From Helianthus annuus (lineage: Eukaryota; Streptophyta; Magnoliopsida; Asterales; Asteraceae), in assembly GCF_002127325.2 (NCBI RefSeq), contig NC_035448.2, positions 5,603,698 to 5,667,697 of the forward strand: a stretch of DNA of 64,000 nucleotides. The letters run 5' to 3'. The notes under the pieces are model-generated. The model did not search any database. It was not told where the DNA came from and saw only the letters and a program-made list of their open reading frames with translations. Below, piece by piece: positions 1 to 10,579 of this stretch. A program made the position numbers and the translations under genes. Positions within the stretch are counted from its first letter, which is position 1; every line of letters starts with the position of its first letter.

Positions 1-190
1 GTTTATGTTCGTTTGTATCCGCTTAGGTTCGTTGCCTAAGATAAACAAACGAACACGAACACGTTCATTTTCTTAATGAACGGACACAAACAGAAAATCC
101 CGTTCGATAAGTGTCCATGAACATACGCATTTCCTTAGCGAACGGACACGAACAAAGCCTAGTTCATATTCGTTCGGTTCATTTGCAACC
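1..190. repeat. GTTCG/CGAAC-rich dispersed repeat, copy 1
   Basis: The stretch is dominated by GTTCGT and ACGAAC words in both orientations and ends in a block that is the reverse complement of the start of the repeat at 855-1175. It lies just beyond the splice donor of exon 2 of the V-PPase gene, so it is inside the next intron. It is a non-coding dispersed repeat; I cannot assign it to a superfamily. Confidence 0.6.
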
Positions 191-219
191 CTAGGTATAA
201 ACATATAACTGTAACTTAC

Positions 220-2194
220 AGCAGGGTTTCTAGGATCATCTTCTGGAATGTTCCGTTCGACCTTACCAACGAGGTCGGCGCCTACATCAGCGGCTTTCGT
301 ATAAATACCACCACCAACTCTTCCGAACAGAGCCATCGATGATCCACCGAGCCCGTAACCGGTTATCGCTTCAAACAGACCTTCCCAGTCATCACCATAA
401 TATAACTTAAACAGATTAATAGTAAGGTAAAGAACCAAAAGCCCATTTGCAGCTAGAAGAAAACCCATAACAGCACCGGATCTAAACGCGATAATAAACG
501 CTTTCCCGACGCTTTTTCTTGCTTCTAGCGTCGTTCTTGCGTTTGCATATGTGGCGATTTTCATACCGAGAAAACCCGAGAGGACGGATGTAATGGCTCC
601 TAGTAAGAAGGATACGGTGCTGAATAAAGCGGTAGCGAGTGCGGGTTTGCACATTCGGTGAACATCGTACGTGCATTGTTGAGTTTTTGTGCTGAATCCC
701 TCGACAGAACCCAGAAATAGAAAGATCAAGATTGCGAAAACAACCATGAAAATGCCCACGTATTGATACTCGGTGAATAAGAAGGATGTTGCACCTGTTG
801 TATTTGAATGAACCCGAAAAGGAAACATAAATTAGCACAGATTAAAAAATTTTCATGAAGCGGGACCATTATAGGGCTGCAAACGAACCAAACGTTCAGC
901 GAAGAGTTCGTGAACTGTTTGGCGGGAAGTACGTTTGCGTTCGTATATTAAAAACGTTCAGCGAGCAGGACCATTATAGGGCTGCAAACGAACCAAACGT
1001 TCAGCGAAGAGTTCGTGAACTGTTCGGCGGGAAGTACGTTTGCGTTCGTTTATTAAACAAACGAACACGAACAAGAAATTTTGTTCGTTTAGTTAAATAA
1101 ATGAACATGAACAGAGATCGTGTTCGTTCATTTATGTACGTGAACGTTCGGTAACGTGTTCGTTTATGTTCAATAGTTTTTTTAAACGATATTGAAGCAA
1201 GCTTGAGGCAAGCTTTGGCTCGTTTAAACGATATTGAAGCGAGTCGAGTCGAGCCAAGCTCGAGCTTTAGGTTTTACTGGTAGGAAGAGCTCGAGCTCTT
1301 TCTTTATTGTTCCACTAAATTTCTGTGAAGTTTTAATATTGTTTCAAGAGTTAAATGCCATTTTAGTCCCTGTGGTTTGGGCTATTTTGCCAGTTTAGTC
1401 CAAAGGTTTCACAGTTGCCATTTTAGTCCACTTGGTTAACTTCATCCATTTTTTCTGTTAACAAGAAGACCAATTAGGTCATTTTATATGGCTGAATTGC
1501 CTTTTTAGTTAACAGAATTACATACAAAATGACCAAATTGGCCTTCTCGTTAACAGAAAAAATGGATAAAGTTAACCCAGTGGACTAAAATGGCAATTGT
1601 GAAACCTTTTTGGACCCACAGGTTAAAAATAAAACCTTTGGACTAAACTGGCAAAATGGACCAAACCACAGTGACTAAAATGGCATTTAACTCTTGTTTC
1701 AACTTTATCAAAGTTGTTTTATTTTTATTTTTTATGAAAGTTTAAAAATAAGTGACATAAGTAGAAAAGACTATGCAGCGTCTAGTATTTAATAATTACA
1801 CAACTTTAAAAAGAAAGAAACAAAAAAGACACTAGATTCATAATTATTCTACTCATATCATTTACTAATAAAGTATTAATTAATCTTTATAAATGCAAAA
1901 TATATCAACAGATCTATGAATAATAATAAACTTAAAATAGATCTAACCTTCAGAAATAGCATTCTGAATCTCAGCACATTTAGCGACGACATTATGCTCA
2001 TTAACACCTTCCTCTTCTTCAATCAAAGAATCACTGAACCCATTCTTGTTGTTGGATGAGGGTCCGTTACGGTCGGGTGTGAGCTTGACCCGTGAAACCA
2101 AGACCCATTGGATCAAAGAGAAAAGAATACCGATGACGGCGCATACCGGAATAATAACCTCCGTGGCTAGATCTGACAGTAACGCCGCCACCAT
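220..2194 (-). CDS. Vacuolar H+-translocating pyrophosphatase, type I (exons 1 and 2, 3' part off the window)
   Basis: Integral tonoplast pump that couples hydrolysis of cytosolic pyrophosphate to proton transport into the vacuole. Exon 1 is 1948-2194 (ATG at 2192-2194, family-typical start [17 protein letters not shown]). Exon 2 is 220-794. Donor GTTAG, acceptor ACAACAG and next donor GTAAGT all fit, and the two exons join in frame for 274 codons. The reading shows the acidic N-terminal loop (LIEEEEGVN), several membrane segments, and the pyrophosphate-binding signature [11 protein letters not shown] with the [10 protein letters not shown] lead-in. The reading then stops after DDPRNPA because the gene continues left of base 1. 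An upstream in-frame ATG at 2240-2242 overlaps the TATA box and is unlikely to be used. Intron 1 (795-1947) holds a GTTCG repeat and a MITE. No stop or frameshift is visible, so this looks like a working gene whose distal promoter was displaced by transposons. Confidence 0.93.
855..1175. repeat. GTTCG/CGAAC-rich dispersed repeat, copy 2, with internal tandem duplication
   Basis: Same family as the repeat at 1-190 but in opposite orientation, inside V-PPase intron 1. Its first part is duplicated head to tail with a 105-bp period: 864-968 and 969 to about 1060 are near identical. The open frame across it is composed of this repeat and is not a gene. Confidence 0.65.
1345..1696. mobile_element. 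Foldback MITE in V-PPase intron 1
   Basis: The left arm (CAAGAGTTAAATGCC, then blocks such as CATTTTAGTCC and TTTTGCCAGTTTAGTCC) is repeated as its reverse complement at the right end (GGCATTTAACTCTTG). The arms pair over most of the element around a centre near 1500, giving a long hairpin. No coding sequence is present. Superfamily is not certain because no clear TSD separates from the palindrome. Confidence 0.75.
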
Positions 2195-2240
2195 TGTACC
2201 GGAAGAGTGAGTTGGGTGAAAATGAATAGGGAAAGAGTGC

Positions 2241-2247
2241 ATTTATA
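2241..2247 (-). promoter_or_regulatory. Putative TATA box of the V-PPase gene
   Basis: The minus strand reads CTATAAATGC about 47 bp upstream of the V-PPase ATG. This would give a short leader of roughly 20-30 nt. Only about 105 bp of the original upstream sequence lies between this box and the MULE-like insertion. Confidence 0.5.
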
Positions 2248-2354
2248 GTAATAAATCTGAATTTGCTATTTTTAGGGTTTTGTGGATTGACATGGGTTTA
2301 CTGGATTACTTTATGGATAAATAGGAAATGAAATTTATTTTATTTTTTTTTACA

Positions 2355-2490
2355 GAGTAAACTGTAATTTTACCCTCTGAGGTTAGGGGTCATTGGCACT
2401 CTTACCCCCTATGAAAATAATTGTAATTTTACCCTCCACTGTTAACTGTTATGTCGCAATTCTATCCCCCGGCTTCAATTTTGTTGACCG
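2355..2490 (+). repeat. Left terminal inverted repeat of the MULE-like shell
   Basis: About 136 bp alignable to the reverse complement of 39437-39579. It consists of tract-like blocks (AATTTTACCC, GTTAACTGTTATGTCGCAAT) ending near TTGTTGACCG. Confidence 0.7.
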
Positions 2491-2748
2491 GTCAACATAA
2501 ACATGGGAGGGTCAAAGGGTATAAAAGTAATTTCACCAAAAATTGTACCTTATATATTAAAATAACCCCTAAACTCAACCTTACATCACAACCTTACCCT
2601 CTAAGTTTCCCCCCACTCTTCATCTCTTCCGGCGATCTCCTTCCCTCCGGCTTCTTCACCGGCGACCGACCTCCACTCCATTCTCCTTCCCTTAGGCGAC
2701 CTCCACTCCATCTTCTTCACCACTCCTTCCTCACCACACGAGCACAGG

Positions 2749-3060
2749 ATGACTGAACAGAATGCCATTATGCATCCAGCTCCACCGGCTGAGCCAGGGC
2801 CGGCGACCACACCACCGGCCACTATCGATCCAGCTGTGGTCCAGAGATCCTCCCTTTTCTCGCAGTTTTCAGGTATAATCAAACAACTATTTTGATTGTG
2901 GGGTAAAATCAAACAACTAGTAATGGATGTTTTTGTATTTGCAGTGGACATGAGGATTCATGTTTCACTACGATCGATTGTGGTCTCATTGGTGCTCAAG
3001 ATGCGAGGCCGCCCGTTCCTGCATTTCCAGTTTCCGCCTCAGCAGGAAATGGTTGTGTAG
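2749..3060 (+). CDS. Small putative two-exon ORF inside the MULE-like shell
   Basis: I do not recognise the product. ATG at 2749 follows a C/T-rich leader typical of plant 5' UTRs. Exon 1 (2749-2872, Pro/Ala-rich) ends in a TTTTCAG|GTATAA donor, and exon 2 (2945-3060) starts after GTATTTGCAG. The 72-bp intron is AT-rich, and the two exons together give exactly 80 codons including the stop. It could be a captured piece of a host gene, as in Pack-MULEs, or a chance frame. No domain is visible. Confidence 0.3.
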
Positions 3061-3914
3061 GATACTTAAACACTAATCTTCTAGGTTCTTTTGGGTTAAT
3101 ATGTAGTGTAGGATACTTAAACTCTAATCTTCTAGGATCTTTTGGGTTAATGTGTAGGATCTTATGTTTGATCATAAAACACATTGACTGATTGGTTATA
3201 TTACTCTGCTGTTAAGTTGATGGTATATTTGACTGTTAAACTTGATCAAATTAGTGGTGTTTGGTTTGATCATAGAACAGTGGTGTTTGGTTTGATCAAA
3301 TTGGTTATATTACTCTGCTGTTAATTTGAGTTTATGTGTAGGATCTTATGTTTGATCATAGAACACATGTGTAGTAATAATGGTGTTTGGTTTGATCATA
3401 GAACAGAACAGAGGTTCTGGTGTTTGGTTAATGTTGGTTATTTGACCATTGTTAAGTTGCTGTTGTGGGTTAATGTTGTTGCTGATCATAGAACAGAATG
3501 TTGCTGCTGTTAAGTTGCGGCTGATCATATAACAGAATGGCTCTGATTTAATGTTGTTGTTGTTAAGTTGCTGCTGATCATAGAACAGAATGCTAGTGAT
3601 TTAATGTTGCTGCTGTTAACTTGCTGACTGTTAAATCGGAACTATTGCTGTGTGTAATGCAAATGCAAATGCATTACAGAAGGTTATACATGCCAGCTGT
3701 GGTTGATGCAATTGAGGCCTTTATCAATGCTTTTAGCAATGGTTTTAAGCTGTGGCTGAAAGTAATGGCTCTGATATAGCAATGGTTATGATGCATTTGC
3801 ATTTGCAGAGGTTCTGATGCATTTGCATTCCAAAATTGCAATCGAATATTGAAATGAAAGTAAGACCTTGCATATTAAATTGTTACAACCTTTGCTGGTT
3901 AAAAGTAAGAGTTC
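3061..3914. repeat. Degenerate short tandem repeats inside the MULE-like shell
   Basis: Irregular reiterations of words such as TTTGATCATAGAACA, GGTGTTTGGTT, CTGCTGTTAAGTTG and GCATTTGCATT. No open frame of interest. The right limit is the TSD AGTTC (3910-3914) of the LTR element O. Confidence 0.6.
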
Positions 3915-5603
3915 TGATGTGCACAAAATGCAACATATAAATTACATCAATTGTGGCATAAAACTAACCCTTTTTTAGTACTAATGTTGGAAAAAGTGTG
4001 CTTTTGTCTTCCTTTTGCATTTTCAGGATTAAATGAGCTCAAATGAACAAAAGAAGCAAAAATACAGCCAAATCCAACATAAATACAAGAAAAGGAACAA
4101 ACGTGGCATGCCCGACCTCCCGACAGCATCTTCCCAAAGCAATACAAGAAGACAGAAGGCTGAACACGCCCCGTGCTACTGCTCAGTGAGCACGGGGGCG
4201 TGCCCAAGTGGCAACAGAAAAGACAAAGTGATAGAAGCTTCTACTGCCCACCACGGGGCCGTGCTCAGCAGACACGGGGGCGTGGTCAACTGTTGCAGAC
4301 GCATTTAATGTAATTGCGAATTGCAATTAATGAAGAGAGAGACTCGGATGGACACGGGGCCGTGCCCAGTGGACACGGGGCCGTGCCCAAGCTTCTGTTC
4401 AGCCTATAAATAGGAGTGCTTGGATCTCTTGCAACTCATCCCTTGGCACACCACCTCTCTCACACTTCACCCACCACCTACCACCATCACAACACCATCA
4501 TCCACCACCATCATCCATTGTCCATCATAGAGTGTGTGAGTCGTCTCGGGATCCAAGATTGATAGTTCTTGACAATGAAAGGCCATGTTTGCCTAAGTCT
4601 CTTACATCACTTGGTGAAGACAAGTGTTTAGTGTAATACTTTTTATTTTTAATCTTTTGCACTTTTTAATTGGTTTTGTATTAATGACTTTAATTACTAG
4701 TTTCTTATGTTGAAGGTGATTCTTCCTTATCGTTTGTCCGTGGTGTCTTGGCATTATTTTATTGTCTATATAAAATAAAAGATTTTCACCATTCATATCT
4801 CCACGGTCTATATGGAGGTATGTTAGCTACCTGGTCGGGGGTTAAGGGAACGGTTTGGTAAGAGTCTTGCCATTGTTCAGTGTATAGATCCTGCAAAGGA
4901 CCTGGGTCAAATTTAGTAGGACCTCCTTCAATGCCTAACGGTATTGGATGGCGGGGGTCCAAACTCTTTGATCCCCTCATAAGTTAAACTACTATTAAAA
5001 CTTTAACCCGACTACTTAGGACTGTATCCCTGCTGACTCAGACTACTTAGCCGAGGGTAACGTCGCCTTCAAAAGAGGGGCCTACCACATTATGCATTAA
5101 TAACTTAATTAATTATCTTTCAATAATCCGACTCTTTAGGATTGTATCCTTGCTGACTCAAACTACTGGGTTGAGGGTAACGTCGCCTTCAAAAGAGGGG
5201 CCTACTACAATAACTGAGATAATCTCTTAAACAAGTGCAAAAGTGCGAAAATAATCAAAGGTTACACTACACACGAGTCGGATCCAAGTGATTCATCTTG
5301 TCTATCTGTTTTTACTTTTATTTCATTTTCAGCATTTTAGTTAGTTTTATTTTTCTAGTTTAAAAACCTTTTTCTAACATTTTGATTTGACTAGAGGATA
5401 AACCGGTACTAAAAGCTCTTGTGTCCTTGGATGACCTCGGTATCTTACCAACATTATACTACGTCCACGATGGGTGCAATTGCCCATATGTGTGTTTAGT
5501 GTTAGTGAATATCGTGTTTATAAATTTAAAACTTGGCTAAAAAGTGTAAAAAAAAAGAGGCTTAAAATATATACCTAAAACATATACACACTGACATGCA
5601 TCA
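3915..5603 (+). repeat. 5' LTR of element O
   Basis: 1,689 bp, TG...CA. It contains six CACGGGGC/GCGTG-type motif sites and a Pol II-like TATA (CTATAAATAGG near 4405) followed by a CACC/ACCACC-rich leader. The partner is the split LTR at 9988-10579 plus 38054-39164. Open frames in it are conserved only because the LTR is duplicated. Confidence 0.88.
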
Positions 5604-5609
5604 AGTTTT

Positions 5610-5627
5610 TGGCGCCGCTGCCGGGGA
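5610..5627 (+). other. Primer-binding site of O (tRNA-Asp type)
   Basis: TGGCGCCGCTGCCGGGGA begins 7 bp after the left LTR. It matches the tRNA-Asp-complementary PBS used by Athila/Tat-type gypsy elements except for one base. Confidence 0.8.
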
Positions 5628-5913
5628 CACAAGGATTTTAAGAAAGTTAGGAATCAGCGGCCTAATCATTTTTTTCTATTTTATTTTTATTTTTTTTAGG
5701 ATTTTCTTAGTTTTTCAGCTTCTGCAGAACTCAGCACGGGCCGTGCCCGCTGAACACGCCCCGTGCCCAATCATTGGAACTGGAAATCCTGTTTTAAGTT
5801 AGACAGTAAGCTGAACACGGGGCCGTGCCCACTCAACACGCCCCCGTGCCCCAGATTCAGTTACTGAAAACAGAACCGTAAGATCTCGACGGTTGGTAAT
5901 TTCTGACACAAAC

Positions 5914-6588
5914 ATGAGTGATAATGATATTTTTTACTTTCGGCACTCTTATGGTACGTGGTGTCAATTATGTGGTGGCGGTCATAAAGAATTAGAATGC
6001 TATTTTCTAAACTATAAGCCCCACTATATAGACCCATCGTTTTCCTGTAGCCTTAAGAGGGGCGAAAGTAAAAATAATCCTTATCTCTCCCTCGAATGCG
6101 CTCAACCAGATATTCTAGAAGAAATGCTCCTCGACAAACTATTTCAACTAGAAGATCTAGTTCTTAATTGGTTAAAAGAACTTAAGATGGATTTCCTTAA
6201 TTCATTTCAAGACGATGACCAAGAAGAATTGTTGGGTTCGCATTCAAATAAAAACAACCTCGTTGCTTCCAACAATACCTTCCACTCTAATGAGGACTTG
6301 GACGATAGTCGTCCCTGTGCCGATTGTGCCGTGAAGGACTCCCCCATCGACTTCGTTCGATGCATACATAGACCTGAGCGATTCAGCATGCACCTTCTTT
6401 AACGAGAGCCCGGAAAAGGGTTGGACTTGTCCACCTACATTTAGCATAGGAATCACCCTCACCGACAACCTCTTGCGTTCTCGTCTTAATCTAGAGCAAT
6501 TAGGGTATCTTAGGCACTTTGGGGTTGTTCCATCCAGTAAGGAACCGCCCGATCTAGATAAGTTCCTTGAAAATAGACAATCTTCATA
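5914..6588 (+). pseudogene. Unknown ORF of element O, frameshifted
   Basis: The frame opens with ATG at 5914 and is open to 6402. In another frame the protein-like reading continues from about 6350 to a stop at 6586-6588, which indicates a frameshift near 6350. The N-terminal part has a Cys/His cluster (CQLCGGGHKELEC) that resembles a zinc knuckle but does not have the canonical CX2CX4HX4C spacing. The remainder is acidic with no recognised domain. It may be a remnant of a gag-like or element-specific protein. Confidence 0.45.
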
Positions 6589-7146
6589 ATCAGCCTTTCA
6601 ACACGGGGCCGTGCCCAGCCAACACGCCTCCGTGTCCACCAAAAGATTCCCTTCTGACTTTACGTCAGAATACAGACAAAATGTGTCAGGATCTTGCCTG
6701 CACACGGGGCCGTGTCCAGCATGCTGTCGTTTCCTATAAATGCAGCCAAGAATCCTGCACATTTGGACCATCCAGGGACAAAGATTTGAAGGGATCTTCT
6801 CTCCTACCATCCTAGGTATGTTCTAAAAGAAGGTTCCAACAACCATCTTCTCCTTTCCTCTTTTATCCATTTCCTTCTTCTTCATCTTTCTCCAAAACCT
6901 CCATTAAAGCTTGAGATTTCAAGCTTTATTGTAAGGATTGTTGAAGTTTTGTTCAAGGAATCTTGTTAAAAATGAGTTGCATAACATTGTTTTAAGTTAT
7001 TATTGCTCAAAAAGGCTTCACAACTTGGAAAAATAACTTAAAACTTCAAGGTTCCTTGATCCAAAATTCTGCAGAAAGGTGAACACAGGGCCGTGTCCAA
7101 AGTATTGTTTCATTAAAATAAGCTATTTCTGGTTTGTTTTCGTAGA

Positions 7147-7590
7147 ATGTTAAGTGAAAACAGTGGAACATCTTCTGTACATTCAAGAAACAGTCGAAGA
7201 GGGAGAAGGCCTTCCATTGAAGCTACCCTTGTACACTACGTCATGGCACTACGGGAAGCTCTCGATGAAATGACTTCGGTGGAGGAGGTCCTAATAGACC
7301 GTATAAATTATCATACGGTGGGGCTGGAAAATAGTTTTCAAGAAATTAACCTCTTGCACCAGAGGTTAAATATTCTTGTAACACCTCCCATGGAACCAAT
7401 CCTCCCTCAAGAGGATTGGAACCTAGCACTTGGAGTCAACAACCCTACCGGATGGGATGACATTCCAGCGGAGACTCCCCTTGAAGAACTACAAGAAGTC
7501 TTGGTGGAAGTTGCACCTCCTCAAACCGACGCCAACGAGCCCGCCTTCCTCCTCCCAAGGGAGATAGAGGAATGGCTCGCCGACGTATGA
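7147..7590 (+). CDS. Unknown 147-aa ORF of element O
   Basis: I do not recognise this protein. ATG at 7147 follows a 550-bp AT-rich stretch with a C/T-rich leader. The product starts with a Ser/Arg-rich basic segment (SRNSRRGRRPS). It continues into a heptad-like, Leu/Glu-rich region at about residues 30-80 that could form a coiled coil, and ends in an acidic Pro/Glu-rich tail. It lies in the position of gag-pol in the element but carries no catalytic motif. Confidence 0.4.
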   Translation: MLSENSGTSSVHSRNSRRGRRPSIEATLVHYVMALREALDEMTSVEEVLIDRINYHTVGLENSFQEINLLHQRLNILVTPPMEPILPQEDWNLALGVNNPTGWDDIPAETPLEELQEVLVEVAPPQTDANEPAFLLPREIEEWLADV

Positions 7591-8873
7591 GGAACCCATG
7601 CCCGGAGGAAGGAGTTCTTTGAAGCCACATCTAACCGAGAGAATTATCTCTTCGGAAATTTTGCTAACTAGAATAACTTTTAGGCTAGAACTCCTTGGTT
7701 TAAAGCTTCTTGTACTCGCTTATCTAAATTATTAACTTCCTAGGATTATGTATTTCTCTCTATGACTTCAATGAAATGATGGTTTTAATGTTTGAATGGT
7801 GTTGTAATGAATAAAACACACTCGGGATGGTCAAGGATAACAAGGGAAACGAGAAACATCACCCCATGCACGAAAACAGGGCCATCCGACAAAAATTTCT
7901 TCGTTACAGCAAGTTCAGCACGGGTCGTGTCCGCCCAACACGGCCCCGTGCTGCACAATCTGCAGCAATCGCCCAGTTCAGGTAACTGGACACGGGCCGT
8001 GTTCACTGAACACGCCCCCGTGTCCAGGCTTCTATTCCCCTTTATTAAATTTTGTCACTGGCACCTGAACACGGGGCCGTGCCCGGTCACCACGGGGCCG
8101 TGTCCAGAGTGCCAGTAACATAAAATTTTGCTTTTAACACCCTTTTACACATTCAATCAACCTAAAAACTTATTTTTGGGACACATTGAGGACAATGTGT
8201 AATTTAAGTGTGGGGGGGGATGCTAAAACTTTGAATCTTGCAAGTCCTAATTAACAAGCCTTACACAAACTCTATGGAACCGCTAATCACCCCAAATTTT
8301 TTCAAAAAAAAATTCATTTTTTTTACCTGTCTAAGTTTAAGTTGGGAATTTCAAGTTCTAACAAGGTTATATTTTTACAAGTTTACAACCGATAGCGTCG
8401 TGATAAAAAGAACCAACATAAGAAAATTATGAAACGACATGACAAGCTTAGTTCAAATTTGATTATATATACTTGATCACATAAAAAACCCATTCACACA
8501 AAAGTGAGTTTTGAGCCTTTATTGAGCATACAAATACATATCTTTACACTAAATGCTCATTTTTCGTTTCTTGTGTGAATAGCCGCTTGGTTCGTACGAC
8601 TCTAGAACTTGCCACGACAATGCATTCCCGGTCCTTACCAACTTAAACCCGAGTAAGTAAATGATGGAGGCATTAGGACTAACCCTTTTTTCTTTCTACA
8701 CCATTATTTTTCTTTTTTTTTTACCACCTACTCAAAATCCCCCTAGTTAACCCCTTTGAGCCTAAACCTTTTCATTTCTTAACCCAAAACAATCACCCTT
8801 TTTACCCACCTAAACATTTTTATTTTAACCTTTTTTCTTTTAGTAACAAAGCTCGGTTTTTCTTATGACTTTT

Positions 8874-8876
<3 letters not shown>
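7591..8876. other. Non-coding internal region of O with CACGG motifs
   Basis: No gene seen. It has a cluster of CACGGGNCGTG-type motifs (7918-8105), a polypurine-like run AAGTGTGGGGGGGGA at 8206-8220, and AT-rich DNA after that. The purine run resembles the PPT of Athila-like elements, although the actual 3' LTR begins only at 9988. The region after it may therefore be acquired sequence. Confidence 0.45.

Positions 8877-8878
<2 letters not shown>

Positions 8879-8948
<70 letters not shown>
8879..8948. repeat. (TA)n microsatellite
   Basis: About 35 uninterrupted TA dinucleotides. A shorter (TA)n tract at 9350-9383 flanks the MITE on the other side. Confidence 0.95.
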
Positions 8949-8951
<3 letters not shown>

Positions 8952-9346
8952 GAAGGTGCAAATGAAAACCACTAGTTATTGTGAAAACTCGAAAACTAAT
9001 TAAAAAAAGCCAAAAAAAACATACAAAAATTTCTTTTTTTAATTTTTTTTTTGCAATCAAAATTTCGCAGGTTTTTTAATATAAAAAAAAATTCAAAAAA
9101 AAAAAATTTTTGTGTAGTGCACATGTGTAATACTGCACATATGTATGTGTACTACACATGTGTATTATTACACATGTGCACTACACAAAATTTTTTTTTT
9201 TTTTTTGAAAAAAAGTTTTTTTTATATATAAAAACTAGCGATTTTTATAAAAAAAAATTGAAAAAAAAAAAATTTGTGTGTTTTTTAGGCTTTTTTTAGT
9301 TAGTTTTCGAGTTTTCACAATAAAAGTGGTTTTCATTTGAACCATC

Positions 9347-9350
<4 letters not shown>
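8948..9350. mobile_element. MITE with long terminal inverted repeats, in a TA microsatellite
   Basis: The left end AGGGGAAGGTGCAAATGAAA is mirrored by the right end ending in GAACCATCCCCT, with matching inner blocks (GAAAACTCGAAAACTA). The centre (about 9110-9190) is a second palindrome built of GTGTAGTGCACATGTG words. The flanks are TA repeats, compatible with a TA target. Non-coding. Confidence 0.7.
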
Positions 9351-9383
<33 letters not shown>

Positions 9384-9386
<3 letters not shown>

Positions 9387-9987
9387 GATGAAACCAAATA
9401 AACAAACAAGTTCATCAAAATTAACCTTGTTTGAAAAGAAATGGTTCATCAAAATAAAAATAAAATTGTGAAAAAATAAAAAGTCTTTAAAACCGATGCT
9501 TTTTACGCTTTTCGCCCTTTTACTAACCACTAACCCAACCACCCACCTTTAGCCCAAGCCTAACCCTTCACCCAAAAAGTCCTCTTGATATTTACAAAGG
9601 TATATAGTTAAAAAGGAGGAGGATTGATTGCTTGGCAAGCCTATGGTAGGAGTAAGTTCCATGCCGCTCTCGAGTGATTCACTAAAAATACACCTTCGGC
9701 CGAGTGTTGAGTGATCCCCCGTGAGGTATGTGAACTTGTATATAAATGGAATTTTAAAAAGGCATGTTATGCCCTAATAAGTAATTTATCTTATGAAACG
9801 TTTTTAATAAATCATGATGAATAGGATTGTAAATAAATAAAAATAAAACTTAAAGAATCTTGGAAATCCCGACACTCTATGACAAGTCCAAAAACCTTCT
9901 CTTCTACCCATTCCATTTGGGAGTGAAAAAGCCACATTATAAAGAGTTTTGCTTGAGGGCAAGCAAAGATTCAAGTGTGTGGGTACT
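9384..9987. other. Internal region of O before the 3' LTR
   Basis: No gene seen. The sequence directly before the 3' LTR (CAAGTGTGTGGGTACT, 9972-9987) occupies the PPT position but is not purely purine. Confidence 0.4.
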
Positions 9988-10579
9988 TGATATGCACAAA
10001 ATGCAACATATAAATTACATCAATTGTGGCATAAAACTAACCATTTTTTAGTACTAATGTTGGAAAAAGTGTGCTTTTGTCTTCCTTTTGCATTTTCAGG
10101 ATTAAATGAGCTCAAATGAACAAAAGAAGCAAAAATACAGCCAAATCCAACATAAATACAAGAAAAGGAACAAACGTGGCATGCCCGACCTCCCGACAGT
10201 ATCTTCCCAAAGCAAAACAAGAAGACAGAGGGCTGAACACGCCCCGTGCTCAGTGAGCACGGGCGCATGCCCAAGTGGCAGCAGAAAAGACAAGGTGATA
10301 GAAGCTTCTACTGCCCACCACGGGGCCGTGCTCAGCGGACACGGGGGCGTGGTCAACTGTTGCAGACGCATTTAATGTAATTGCGAATTGCAATTAATGA
10401 AGAGAAAGACTCGGATGGACACGGGGCCGTGCCCAGTGGACACGGGGCCGTGCCCAAGCTTCTGTTCAGCCTATAAATAGGAGTGCTTGGAGCTCTTGCA
10501 ACTCATCCCTTGGTTGGCACACCACCTCTCTCACACTTCACCCACCACCCACCACCATCACAACACCATCATCCACCAC
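9988..10579 (+). repeat. 3' LTR of O, first part
   Basis: Matches 3915-4504 with scattered substitutions and small indels. It is interrupted after CATCCACCAC by element A and continues at 38054. Confidence 0.88.

Noticed and set aside
220..2194. V-PPase as a processed or dead pseudogene
   Set aside because: It retains introns with good splice sites, no stops, and the full pyrophosphate-binding signature; absence of the 3' part is due to the window edge.
4033..4308. 91-residue frame also present at 10106-10375
   Set aside because: Part of the duplicated LTR of element O; includes the CACGG motifs and changes length between copies.
8863..9060. Minus-strand frame rich in Ile-Tyr repeats
   Set aside because: It is the translation of the (TA)n microsatellite.
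3915..10450. Regularly recurring CACGGGGCCGTG motifs as a CRISPR-like array
   Set aside because: Spacing is irregular, repeats are about 12 bp and in both orientations, there are no cas genes, and the context is a plant LTR element.
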